A stretch of DNA of 64,000 bases, from contig CAVPJW010000004.1 of the NCBI GenBank assembly GCA_963705525.1, positions 372,001 to 436,000 of the forward strand, in the 5' to 3' direction. Numbering within the stretch: the stretch's first letter is position 1; every line of letters begins with the position of its first letter. The position numbers and the translations under genes were made by a program. Positions 52,604 to 59,781 of the stretch are shown in pieces. The notes under the pieces were generated by a model, which made no database searches, had not been told where the DNA came from, and worked only from the letters and a program-made list of their open reading frames with translations. The stretch is from CAVPJW01 sp963705525. Lineage in GTDB: Bacteria > Acidobacteriota > Vicinamibacteria > Vicinamibacterales > CAVPJW01.

Positions 52604-54055
52604 CTAAATGAGAGCCACCTGCTCTCCCGTGGGCTCCGCTCAACAGTACCAAGGTTCGTTCAGGTACGGCACGGTGGCGCGATTTGGTGCCGCTCCGGTT
52701 GACCGGCGACGCGCCAGTCCCGCGCGCTCGTAGGCGAGCGTGGTGATCGCTTCGAACACGTCCAGGCGATGACCGCTGGTCTGTCGGGCCACCAGCGCTG
52801 CGACATCGCGATGAAGGGCGTCCAAACGGGAATCGGCGTGGCGCCAGGGATACATCAATGAGCCGGGCTCGAATTGACCGATTACCGACTGCACATCGGG
52901 GCGCTCGAGCAGACAGGAACCCGAAGGCAGCAGCAACCGGATGGCAAATTGAATGGGAGCGATCGCCTCGACGAGTCCCAGCTCCTCCGCCGTAGTCAGC
53001 AAATCGCAGAACCCCTCGAGCGTTGTCCACGGCGTGAACGGTACGAATGTGGGAGCGAGCGCCAGGTTGGCGGCGCGACAGAGTTCGACCACGTGCGCGA
53101 CATCTTCACGTGTGTGGCCCTTTGCGAGGATCGTCAGAATCCGATCGTCGAACGATTCGACCGCGCTCGTGACGAAGAGACATCCCGTTCGGGCCAGGGT
53201 GGGCAGGCGATGGGCATGTTCCAGGAGGTGCTGCACCTTGATGGTGACGTCATAAGTGACGCCTGGAAACGCCCGCGCGAAGTCCTCGACAATCCTGACC
53301 GCGTGTCCAACGCCGTTGAAAAAATCCGGATCGCCGAAGGTGATGTGCCTCGCCCCCTGCTCAACCTGCTGCCGGATGTCCTCCAGCACGACGTCCTTCT
53401 GCACGACTCGAAACTGCCCCTGGTAGACAGGAACAATGGGGCAATGACGGCAGACGTGTTTGCAGCCGCGGCTCGCTTCGGTATACCCGACCGTTCGACG
53501 CTGGCCGTTGCCCAGTTCGAGCGCCGCATATCGCGCGAGGGCCGGCAGACCGACTCGCGAGGGAACGAGGAAGCGGAGACGCGGAAGAGCGGCCACCGCA
53601 GGACGGTCGGAGTCGGCAGGATAGCGATGAGCAATGAGCGATGAGCGATGAGGATCGCCATCAGGTGAAGGTGAGCGATCGGATCGCGCAGTCTCGACGC
53701 GCGACACACAATCGACCAGGTCCTGCTCGAACTCGCCGCCCAGGACGCTACGGACACCGATCGATTCGAGGAACGGCCGGTTGAGCGACGCGTACAGGCC
53801 ATAGCAGCAGACGTGCGCTTGCGGTTGCTCGCGGCGAACGCGTTCAATCAGCGGCAGAGCCAGCCTTGCAGCCGTGTGCATCGGCAGGTAGAACGCCGCC
53901 AGCCTGGCTTCGCCGATCACTGCGCTCGACAGGCGTTCCCGGCTGGCATCGACGCAGACGACGTCATGGCCTGCAGCGCGGAGCCACGCCGCCGGCGATG
54001 CGAGGCCAAAGGGCTGGCGGCCGAGCTCGTAAGTGGATATCAGGAGAACGTTCAT
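52604..54055 (-). CDS. CUAEP-tail radical SAM selenoprotein (in-frame TGA = Sec)
   Basis: A 483-residue radical SAM protein. An N-terminal B12-binding-like domain (NVLLISTYELGRQPFGLASP) precedes the [4Fe-4S] motif SRGCKHVCRHC (CxxxCxxC) and a TIM-barrel core (HITFGDPDFFNG, TSAVESFDD). The frame seems to stop at TGA 52640-52642 after NEPWYC, but reading on gives Sec-A-E-P-T-G-E-Q-V-A-L-I and a TAG at 52604, so the tail is C-U-A-E-P. I recall a radical SAM family defined by a CUAEP or CCAEP tail, which this matches exactly. A SECIS-like hairpin follows the TGA. The substrate is unknown. Confidence 0.88.
52610..52642 (-). promoter_or_regulatory. Sec codon and candidate bacterial SECIS hairpin
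   Basis: After the TGA (52640-52642) come 13 bases, then GAGAGC (52621-52626), loop AGGUG (52616-52620) and GCUCUC (52610-52615): a perfect 6-bp stem. The loop starts 19 nt after the TGA with a G in its first two positions, as in bacterial SECIS elements; the E. coli fdhF loop also begins AGGU. An alternative stem GAGCC/GGCUC overlaps it. Confidence 0.75.
53624..53651. repeat. Heptamer array GCGATGA x4 inside the selenoprotein gene
   Basis: GCGATGA, GCAATGA, GCGATGA, GCGATGA lie in phase within the coding region, encoding a basic RSSLIAHR segment between the N-terminal domain and the radical SAM core. The complement of the unit matches the TTGCTCA words at 467-508. Confidence 0.85.
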
Positions 54056-54161
54056 GGGGAATCAGTCGAAACCAGTCTAGCCTACGACCGAGCGCTCTAG
54101 GCCCGGCGCGATTGAGAATCGCCTCGGCGACGAGGTATGGTACCCACGAACGGAGTCCGCC

Positions 54162-54917
54162 ATGGCACTCGACGAATACCGCGCGAAACGTGATTTCAAG
54201 AAGTCGCCGGAACCATCCGGCAAGCCGCTCAAATCTCGTCCTCGGTCCAAGCTGTTCTTCTGCGTCCAGAAACATCTGGCCAGTCATCTGCACTACGACC
54301 TGCGCCTCGAGCACAACGGCGTGCTGCTCTCGTGGGCTGTTCCCAAGGGGCCCTCACTCGACCCGTCGGTGAAGCGGCTTGCCATGCACGTTGAGGATCA
54401 CCCGATTGAGTACGGCGAATTCGAGGGTGTCATTCCGGAGGGCTACGGTGCCGGTCTCGTGATGTTGTGGGACCGCGGCACGTGGTCGCCCGAAGCGACC
54501 GACGTCGATCAGGCGCTCAGAAAAGGCGACCTGAAGTTCACGCTCGACGGCTACAAGCTGAAGGGATCGTGGGTCCTGGTGCGCACCCGCGGCGGCAACG
54601 GCCGAAGCTGGCTGCTCATCAAACACCGCGACGACTGGTCCGGCGATCTCGACATCGCGGAGTTCGCGCCTCTCAGCGTGAAGAGCGGCGGCGCGTTCGA
54701 AGACATCCTCGCGGCGGACAACCCCGCGGTCTGGCACTCGAATCGACCGGTCAAGAGTGGCGAGACCGGAGAGCTGCTCGCAGGCATCATCGAGCGTGCC
54801 GCGAAGATCAAGGCGGAGCGCGCTCGTCCTTCGGGCCCCAGATCCAGGCGAGCAGCATCTGGACGCTCGACCGCATCGGCTCCGCATCCCAAGGCGCGCA
54901 AGAACGCTCGCCGCTGA
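54162..54917 (+). CDS. Stand-alone LigD-type 3'-phosphoesterase
   Basis: A 251-residue protein consisting of the LigD PE domain without the ligase or polymerase domains. Active-site residues match the PE fold: QKHLASHLHYDLRLE carries the two His, Asp and Arg of the metal site, and MHVEDHPIEYGEFEG carries the next His. This domain trims 3'-phosphates and ribonucleotides at DNA ends in non-homologous end joining. The basic Lys/Arg/Ser-rich C-terminal tail (about 215-251) is likely disordered and DNA-binding. No Ku or LigD ligase is in the window. Start supported by CGGAG before the ATG. Confidence 0.9.
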   Translation: MALDEYRAKRDFKKSPEPSGKPLKSRPRSKLFFCVQKHLASHLHYDLRLEHNGVLLSWAVPKGPSLDPSVKRLAMHVEDHPIEYGEFEGVIPEGYGAGLVMLWDRGTWSPEATDVDQALRKGDLKFTLDGYKLKGSWVLVRTRGGNGRSWLLIKHRDDWSGDLDIAEFAPLSVKSGGAFEDILAADNPAVWHSNRPVKSGETGELLAGIIERAAKIKAERARPSGPRSRRAASGRSTASAPHPKARKNARR

Positions 54918-54934
54918 CGGCCCTTCCGCGACGC

Positions 54935-55903
54935 TCAGCGCAGCAGTCTTTCTGAGAGAACGGACCACACCGCGAAGGCCAGCCGCCTCCGATGATGGCG
55001 CGCGATGTCATCGCGCGACCAGAAGTCGCCTTCGACGAGCTCGCAGTCTTTCGGGAGCGATCCCACCTCGAGCGGCTCCTTGTGCTCGCCCGCATAGCGC
55101 GCCAGCGTCTCTGCCGGAGGCCGCGCGGTGTTGACGACCACGACGTCCACGGGCCGGCCAATCGCCTGCGCGATCTGTTTCGCCGCATCGCCAGCCGTGA
55201 AGCCCCGCATGCCGCGACCCTCGGTCAGGAGATTGGCCACGAGCACGATCGGACCTCGGACCGATGCGAGCGCCTCGCGTACGCCCTTGACGAAGAAGAT
55301 GGGAAGCAGGCTGGTGTAGAAACTCCCGGGCCCGATGATCGCCGCTTCGAATCCGCGAATCGCGGCGGCGACGACAGGATGAATGCTGACATCGGGCTCG
55401 AGCCAGATCCGCTTGACATCGTGGCCTCGCGACTGTCCGGCGTCCACCTCCACTTCGCCGCGGGTTTGGGAACCATCGCTGTATTCGGCGCAGACCGTCG
55501 CCGACTCGACGCTGACCGGCCAGACGTGGCCCTTGCAACCCAGCAGGTTGCTCAAGCCGTCCACCGCGGCCAGGAAATCGCCGCTGTATCGTTCCATCAT
55601 CGAGAGCAGAAAGTTGCCGCCCGTATGACCCGCAAGGCGCCCGTCTGCCAATGTAGGCAGGCGGGACAGCAGGAGCTTCCTGGCTTCCTTCTCGTCCCGC
55701 GCCAGTGCGAGCGCGCATTTGAGGACGTCACCCGGCGGCAGCACTCCCAGCTCGTCACGAAGCTGCCCGGAGCTCCCGCCCGAATCGAACATGGTGACGA
55801 CAGCGTTGATGCTGAGCCAGGGGTTGATTCTGAGCCCGCCCAGGAGACTCGGAAGGCCCGTGCCGCCGCCGAAACACCCGACATTCAAGTGCCGCAGACG
55901 CAT
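54935..55903 (-). CDS. yvcK: Gluconeogenesis/cell-envelope factor YvcK (CofD-like fold)
   Basis: A 322-residue cytoplasmic protein of the YvcK family, which binds UDP-GlcNAc-type nucleotides and affects carbon flux and cell shape. Typical motifs: FGGGTGLPSLLGGL at the start, TMFDSGGSSGQLRDELGVLPPGD, HTGGNFLLS, and IIGPGSFYTSLLPIFFV. The ATG at 55903 is chosen because the family begins there; a TACAAT hexamer lies six bases upstream with no ribosome site, suggesting a leaderless transcript. It converges with the LigD-type gene and is divergent from the nucleotidyltransferase-like gene. Confidence 0.92.
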   Translation of the reverse strand: MRLRHLNVGCFGGGTGLPSLLGGLRINPWLSINAVVTMFDSGGSSGQLRDELGVLPPGDVLKCALALARDEKEARKLLLSRLPTLADGRLAGHTGGNFLLSMMERYSGDFLAAVDGLSNLLGCKGHVWPVSVESATVCAEYSDGSQTRGEVEVDAGQSRGHDVKRIWLEPDVSIHPVVAAAIRGFEAAIIGPGSFYTSLLPIFFVKGVREALASVRGPIVLVANLLTEGRGMRGFTAGDAAKQIAQAIGRPVDVVVVNTARPPAETLARYAGEHKEPLEVGSLPKDCELVEGDFWSRDDIARHHRRRLAFAVWSVLSERLLR

Positions 55904-55909
55904 CGAGGC

Positions 55910-55915
55910 ATTGTA
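55910..55915 (-). promoter_or_regulatory. TACAAT -10-like hexamer 6 nt before the yvcK ATG
   Basis: TACAAT on the minus strand is followed by GCCTCG and the ATG at 55903, with no ribosome site. This is the same layout as before the molybdoenzyme and the gene at 56004. Confidence 0.4.
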
Positions 55916-55990
55916 GCCCGTTCTCCCGCACGGCCGGGGTCGCTGACTCGAGACACGACTCGCGTCTGAACCGCCGATGCGCGCCGTGAG

Positions 55991-55996
55991 TACAAT
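55991..55996 (+). promoter_or_regulatory. TACAAT -10-like hexamer 7 nt before the ATG at 56004
   Basis: TACAAT is followed by TGATCGC and the ATG at 56004, with no ribosome site, again consistent with a leaderless start. Confidence 0.4.
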
Positions 55997-56003
55997 TGAT
56001 CGC

Positions 56004-56748
56004 ATGACAGACAACGCCTCGACGAATCGAACCGTCGACAGCCTCCTCGACGATCTCCGCGGCGTTTTCGGCACGCGGCTGCGCTCGCTCGTCGTCTATG
56101 GAAGACACGCGGTGCAGCCGACTCCGGGCGTGGGAGATCCACGCGCGACAGGTGCTCCGCCGGACGCCATTCATACGCTTGCGTTCGTGGACTCGTTGAC
56201 GCTCGACGATCTTGGCGGCTGTGCCCGGTTTTCCGCCCGTTGGTTGCGGAGGGGCCTCGCGATACCTCTGATCCTGACGCCCGAGGAGTTCGCGCGCTCG
56301 CTGGACGTCTTCACGCTGGAGTACGACGGCATCATCGCCGAGCATCGAGTCGTGTTCGGCGACAATCCATTCGGCAACGTGCAGGTGGCGAGCGCGGATC
56401 TGCGGAGGGCCTGCGAGGTTCTCGCCAAGAGCCACCTCGTACACCTGCGAGAGGCGTACGTAGAGGCTGGAGCCCAGCCCGCGCTCGTGGCGCGCGTGAT
56501 TGCGGCTTCGGCTCCGCCGTTCCGGGGGCTGCTGGCAAGCTTCGCCCGTTTCAAGGGCGCAGCAGTTCGAAGATCCCGATGCGCTGGTTCGCCACGCCGA
56601 ATCCGTCGGGCTCTCGCCAGACGTCGTTCGACGCGTTATCGAGATCGACGAAACAGTCGGGATGCCGGCGGGCGACGCGACCGCCTTGTTTCCCGCCTAT
56701 CTGGCCGCCGTCGAGCGGCTGGCGAACGCACTCGATTCATGGGCGTGA
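56004..56748 (+). pseudogene. Nucleotidyltransferase-like protein, apparent 1-nt frameshift
   Basis: About 247 residues if intact. The N-terminal part (SLLDDLRGVFGTRLRSLVVYGRHA, then a SLTLDDL segment) resembles a minimal nucleotidyltransferase fold, but the usual GSxxxG-DxD catalytic signature is not clear. Frame 1 ends its protein-like run at FARFKG; the continuation QQFEDPDALVRHAESVG to the stop at 56748 is in the next frame. Removing one G from the GGG at 56555-56557 joins them. It overlaps the TPM gene by 10 bp. The error may be in assembly rather than biology. Confidence 0.65.
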
Positions 56749-57545
56749 AGATCGGCAGGCGCGTCCGGGTCGTGGCCATTCTTCTGGCCTTGATGTGCCT
56801 CTCCGCCGGCCTTCGTGCGCAGAGCCTTCCGGAGCTCACGCAGCCCGTGAATGACTTCGCGCGGGTCATCGACGCGGAACATGCGGCACGCCTCGATCGC
56901 GTAATCCGCGCATTGCAGCAGAAGACCGGCGACACCGTCGTCGTGGCGACCGTCCCGACCATCGAGCCGTTCAGCGACATCAACGAATACGCCGTCAAGC
57001 TTTTCGAGAATCACGGAAAGGGTATCGGCCAGCGGGGGAAGGACAATGGCATTCTCGTCGTGGTCGCGATCCGCGAGCGCCGCGTCCGTGTGGAAGTGGG
57101 TTACGACCTCGAGCAGTTCGTCACCGACGGGTTTGCCGGCGAGACGAGCCGGCAGCTGATGGCCCCGGCGTTCCGAAACGGCGACTACGGCGGTGGACTC
57201 GAAGCCGGCGTGAACCGCCTCATTCAGCGCGTCGCCGAGGGACGCGGCGTGCAGTTGCCGGGCGCGCCGGCGGCACCCGCCGCCCGCGCGCCCGTGTCGT
57301 TTCACATCTCGCCCGCGACGATCCTGATTCTGATCATTCTCTTCCTCATCATCAGCAACTCCATGGGCCCCCGGAATCGCATTGGCCGACGACGCCGCTG
57401 GGGTGGCGGCACGTGGAGCGGATGGAACAGCGGCGTCGGGCCGTTCGGCGGAGGTGGAAGTTTCGGCGGTGGCGGCTTCGGGGGAGGTTTCGGCGGATTT
57501 GGCGGCGGCCGAAGCGGCGGCGGCGGTGGTGGGGCGAGCTGGTAG
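56739..57545 (+). CDS. TPM-domain protein with glycine-rich tail
   Basis: A 268-residue exported membrane protein of the TPM_phosphatase family (YgcG-like). A signal peptide (about 1-27) is followed by the TPM domain (about 30-165): VNDFARVIDAEHAARLD, TGDTVVVATVPTIEPFSD, and VEVGYDLEQFVTDGFAGE. One membrane helix lies at about 190-210, then a glycine-rich C-terminus. The family is implicated in photosystem or membrane-protein quality control, with uncertain activity here. The ATG at 56739 lies inside the end of the preceding gene. lemA follows, a pairing commonly seen. Confidence 0.9.
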   Translation: MGVKIGRRVRVVAILLALMCLSAGLRAQSLPELTQPVNDFARVIDAEHAARLDRVIRALQQKTGDTVVVATVPTIEPFSDINEYAVKLFENHGKGIGQRGKDNGILVVVAIRERRVRVEVGYDLEQFVTDGFAGETSRQLMAPAFRNGDYGGGLEAGVNRLIQRVAEGRGVQLPGAPAAPAARAPVSFHISPATILILIILFLIISNSMGPRNRIGRRRRWGGGTWSGWNSGVGPFGGGGSFGGGGFGGGFGGFGGGRSGGGGGGASW

Positions 57546-57624
57546 CGCCGACGGCGCGCGCACGGTTGACGGAAGGCTGTCCGCGTTGGAAGATCGATGT
57601 TCAGGCAGAAAGGGTGGCGGTCAC

Positions 57625-58206
57625 ATGCGCAGATTTCGCTCTGAATCGCTCGGTATCGCGCTCATCGTTCTCGGCGCAATCCTGGCATCAGGATGCTCCT
57701 ATAACACCTTTACCCGTCAGGAGGAGGCCATCAACGCACAATGGGCGCAAGTGCAGAACCAGCTTCAGCGACGAAACGATCTGATCCCGAACCTGGTCGA
57801 AACCGTCAAGGGCTACGCGGCGCACGAGCAGGGCGTCTTCCAGGCGGTCGCCGACTCACGTGCCCGTCTCGCCGGAGCGCGGACTCCGGAAGAGACCATC
57901 GAAGCCGCCAACGCCCAGAGCTCGGCGCTCGCGCGCTTGCTCGCCATCGTTGAAAACTATCCCCAGCTCAAGGCCAACGAACAGTTCAATCGCTTGATGG
58001 ATGAGCTTTCGGGGACGGAAAATCGCATTTCCGTGGAACGCATGCGGTACAACGAACGAGTGCAGGAATACAACACGAACCGTCGGCAGTTTCCTGCCAA
58101 TCTGACGGCAAGGCTCTTCGGCTTCAAGGAACACCCGTACTTCCAGGTGCCAGCCGAGGCGCAGCGCGCGCCCAAGGTCAGCTTCGACAAGACGCCATCG
58201 TCCTAA
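57625..58206 (+). CDS. lemA: LemA family protein
   Basis: A 193-residue membrane-anchored protein. The N-terminus has a lipobox L-A-S-G-C (Cys24) and the conserved LemA core: YNTFTRQEEAINAQWAQVQ, RRNDLIPNLVETVKGYAAHE, LARLLAIVENYPQLKANEQF, and VQEYNTNRRQFPANLTARLFGF. It forms a helical bundle facing the periplasm; function is unknown, but it very often sits next to TPM-domain genes as it does here. The ATG at 57625 has AAAGGG upstream. Its stop overlaps the next start (TAATG). Confidence 0.95.
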   Translation: MRRFRSESLGIALIVLGAILASGCSYNTFTRQEEAINAQWAQVQNQLQRRNDLIPNLVETVKGYAAHEQGVFQAVADSRARLAGARTPEETIEAANAQSSALARLLAIVENYPQLKANEQFNRLMDELSGTENRISVERMRYNERVQEYNTNRRQFPANLTARLFGFKEHPYFQVPAEAQRAPKVSFDKTPSS

Positions 58207-59180
58207 TGAAACGCGCAGGAACCACTCCTCTGCTCGACTGGGAACGACTCATCTGGTCGGGACACGCCGGCCCGTGGGTCGGTTTCTCACATCAGGGCGA
58301 GCGCTACATCGTGACCGACTTCAGAGTCGTGGCGCTCGATCGGGCCGGCCAGCCCCGACGTGAGCTGGCGCTTCAGGATGTGACCAGGGTTGAACTGACC
58401 GAGAGCATCGTTCAGCGTGTTCGTGGCAGAAGCTCCATCATCATCGGTTCGAGACGGCCTTCGGACGAACCGCTGACGCTCAGGGACGTCCGGCAGGGGC
58501 CGCAGCTCGCTCTCGTCCTGCAGCTCCTGATGACCGAAGCCTTCCAGAACGAACTGAACGACGGATTCCTGTCGAGCGCGCTCGGCAAGCAGTCGTCGAA
58601 TCTCTTTGGGCCAAACCGTGGGCTCGTGTTCGCGCTTGCTGTTCTGGTCCTGATCGTCGCCTCGCTGATTCGCCAGGGCCTGCCTGGCGTTCATCCTCCA
58701 GTCATCGCCTCCATGGCCGGTGCTCCGAGACCGGTCGATCCGACCGATCGCGCAGCCGTGATGCGACTGATGGAACAGGACGTGATGGTGTTTGCCCGTC
58801 AATCACTCGGGCCGCTGAAGGGCGGCGCGGACCGCATCACGTGCGCGACATGCCACGGCCGCGACGGCGCCGCGCGCGACTGGAAAATGCCGGGTGTCCA
58901 GTCGCTGCCGGAGCCGGAGATCAGAGCGGCCGGACTCGAACTCTACAGCTCGAGCGTGGACGCCCAGGTTCGAAACGCGATCTACGGCTACCTCGCCGAA
59001 GAGGACAACCAGGGCAAGGCGGCTTACATGCGCGGCGTCGTCATGCCCGGGATGGCAAAGCTTCTCGGCAGGCCCGCCTATGACTTTACGCAGTCCTACG
59101 ACTACAATCGGTCGCGCGGGGCGCTCGGCTGCTACCACTGTCATGAGGTCACGACGAATCCGCGCGCTCGTGACCACTGA
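58206..59180 (+). CDS. PH-like domain / membrane helix / diheme cytochrome c fusion
   Basis: A 324-residue protein. Residues ~10-120 resemble a bacterial PH-like domain (GERYIVTDFRVVALD, RVELTESIVQRVRGRSSIIIGS). A membrane helix is at about 138-155. The rest is a c-type cytochrome domain with two haem motifs, CATCH (213-217) and CYHCH (309-313). The expected topology is PH-like domain in the cytoplasm and haems in the periplasm. It starts within the lemA stop (TAATG), so it is coupled to TPM and LemA. It may sense or relay redox state at the membrane; that role is inferred from domains. Confidence 0.8.
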   Translation: MKRAGTTPLLDWERLIWSGHAGPWVGFSHQGERYIVTDFRVVALDRAGQPRRELALQDVTRVELTESIVQRVRGRSSIIIGSRRPSDEPLTLRDVRQGPQLALVLQLLMTEAFQNELNDGFLSSALGKQSSNLFGPNRGLVFALAVLVLIVASLIRQGLPGVHPPVIASMAGAPRPVDPTDRAAVMRLMEQDVMVFARQSLGPLKGGADRITCATCHGRDGAARDWKMPGVQSLPEPEIRAAGLELYSSSVDAQVRNAIYGYLAEEDNQGKAAYMRGVVMPGMAKLLGRPAYDFTQSYDYNRSRGALGCYHCHEVTTNPRARDH

Positions 59181-59246
59181 CTGGAGTTTCGCGGCGCCTC
59201 TGTGCTTGAATGTTCCGTCACATGAATCGTGAATGCGAGGAGATCG

Positions 59247-59741
59247 ATGGCGATCAAAGATGCTTTGCTGCCGGAGTTCGATCATGAAATGGGCACCACG
59301 CGACGCGTCCTGGAGCGCGTTCCCGACGACAAGATGGTGTGGAAGCCGCACCAGAAATCGATGAGCCTGGGCCGGCTGGCGACGCATCTCGCCGAAGTGC
59401 CCGGCTGGGTAGCGGGGATCGTCCAGGAATCGTCGTTCAACATGGAGTCCGGCAAGTACGTGCCGGCCGAGCTGAAGACCCGCGAGGAGATCCTGTCACT
59501 CTTCGACAAGAACGTCGCGAACGCCCGCGGCCAGATTGCCTCGCGCACCGACGCCGAGTTCATGGCGCCCTGGACGCTCAAGCGCGATGGCCACGACATG
59601 TTCACCCTGCCGAAGGCCGGCGTCTTCCGCAGTTTCCTGCTGAATCACCTGATCCACCATCGTGGCCAGCTGAGCGTCTATCTGCGCCTGAACGACGTCG
59701 CCGTTCCCTCGATCTACGGTCCGTCGGCAGACGAAGGATAG
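59247..59741 (+). CDS. DinB-superfamily protein
   Basis: A 164-residue cytoplasmic four-helix-bundle protein. Likely metal ligands are His in EFDHEMG, ATHLAEVPG and NHLIHHRGQLSVYLR, the last being the most family-typical. GAGGAGA before the ATG at 59247 fixes the start over the GTG at 59229. The DinB fold hosts mycothiol- or bacillithiol-type transferases as well as orphan enzymes; no substrate can be named. It is followed closely by the polytopic membrane protein gene. Confidence 0.88.
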   Translation: MAIKDALLPEFDHEMGTTRRVLERVPDDKMVWKPHQKSMSLGRLATHLAEVPGWVAGIVQESSFNMESGKYVPAELKTREEILSLFDKNVANARGQIASRTDAEFMAPWTLKRDGHDMFTLPKAGVFRSFLLNHLIHHRGQLSVYLRLNDVAVPSIYGPSADEG

Positions 59742-59781
59742 GGCCATCGGCACTCGCCTCGCGGTCGCCACGGCCAGCGCC

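Noticed and set aside
55977..57545. One 522-aa fusion of a nucleotidyltransferase-like and a TPM domain
   Set aside because: The joining segment is Arg-rich and not protein-like; the real continuation of the first gene is in another frame, and the TPM protein has its own signal peptide and start.
57382..57624. 81-residue extension of LemA
   Set aside because: It is the glycine-rich end of the TPM gene read in another frame.
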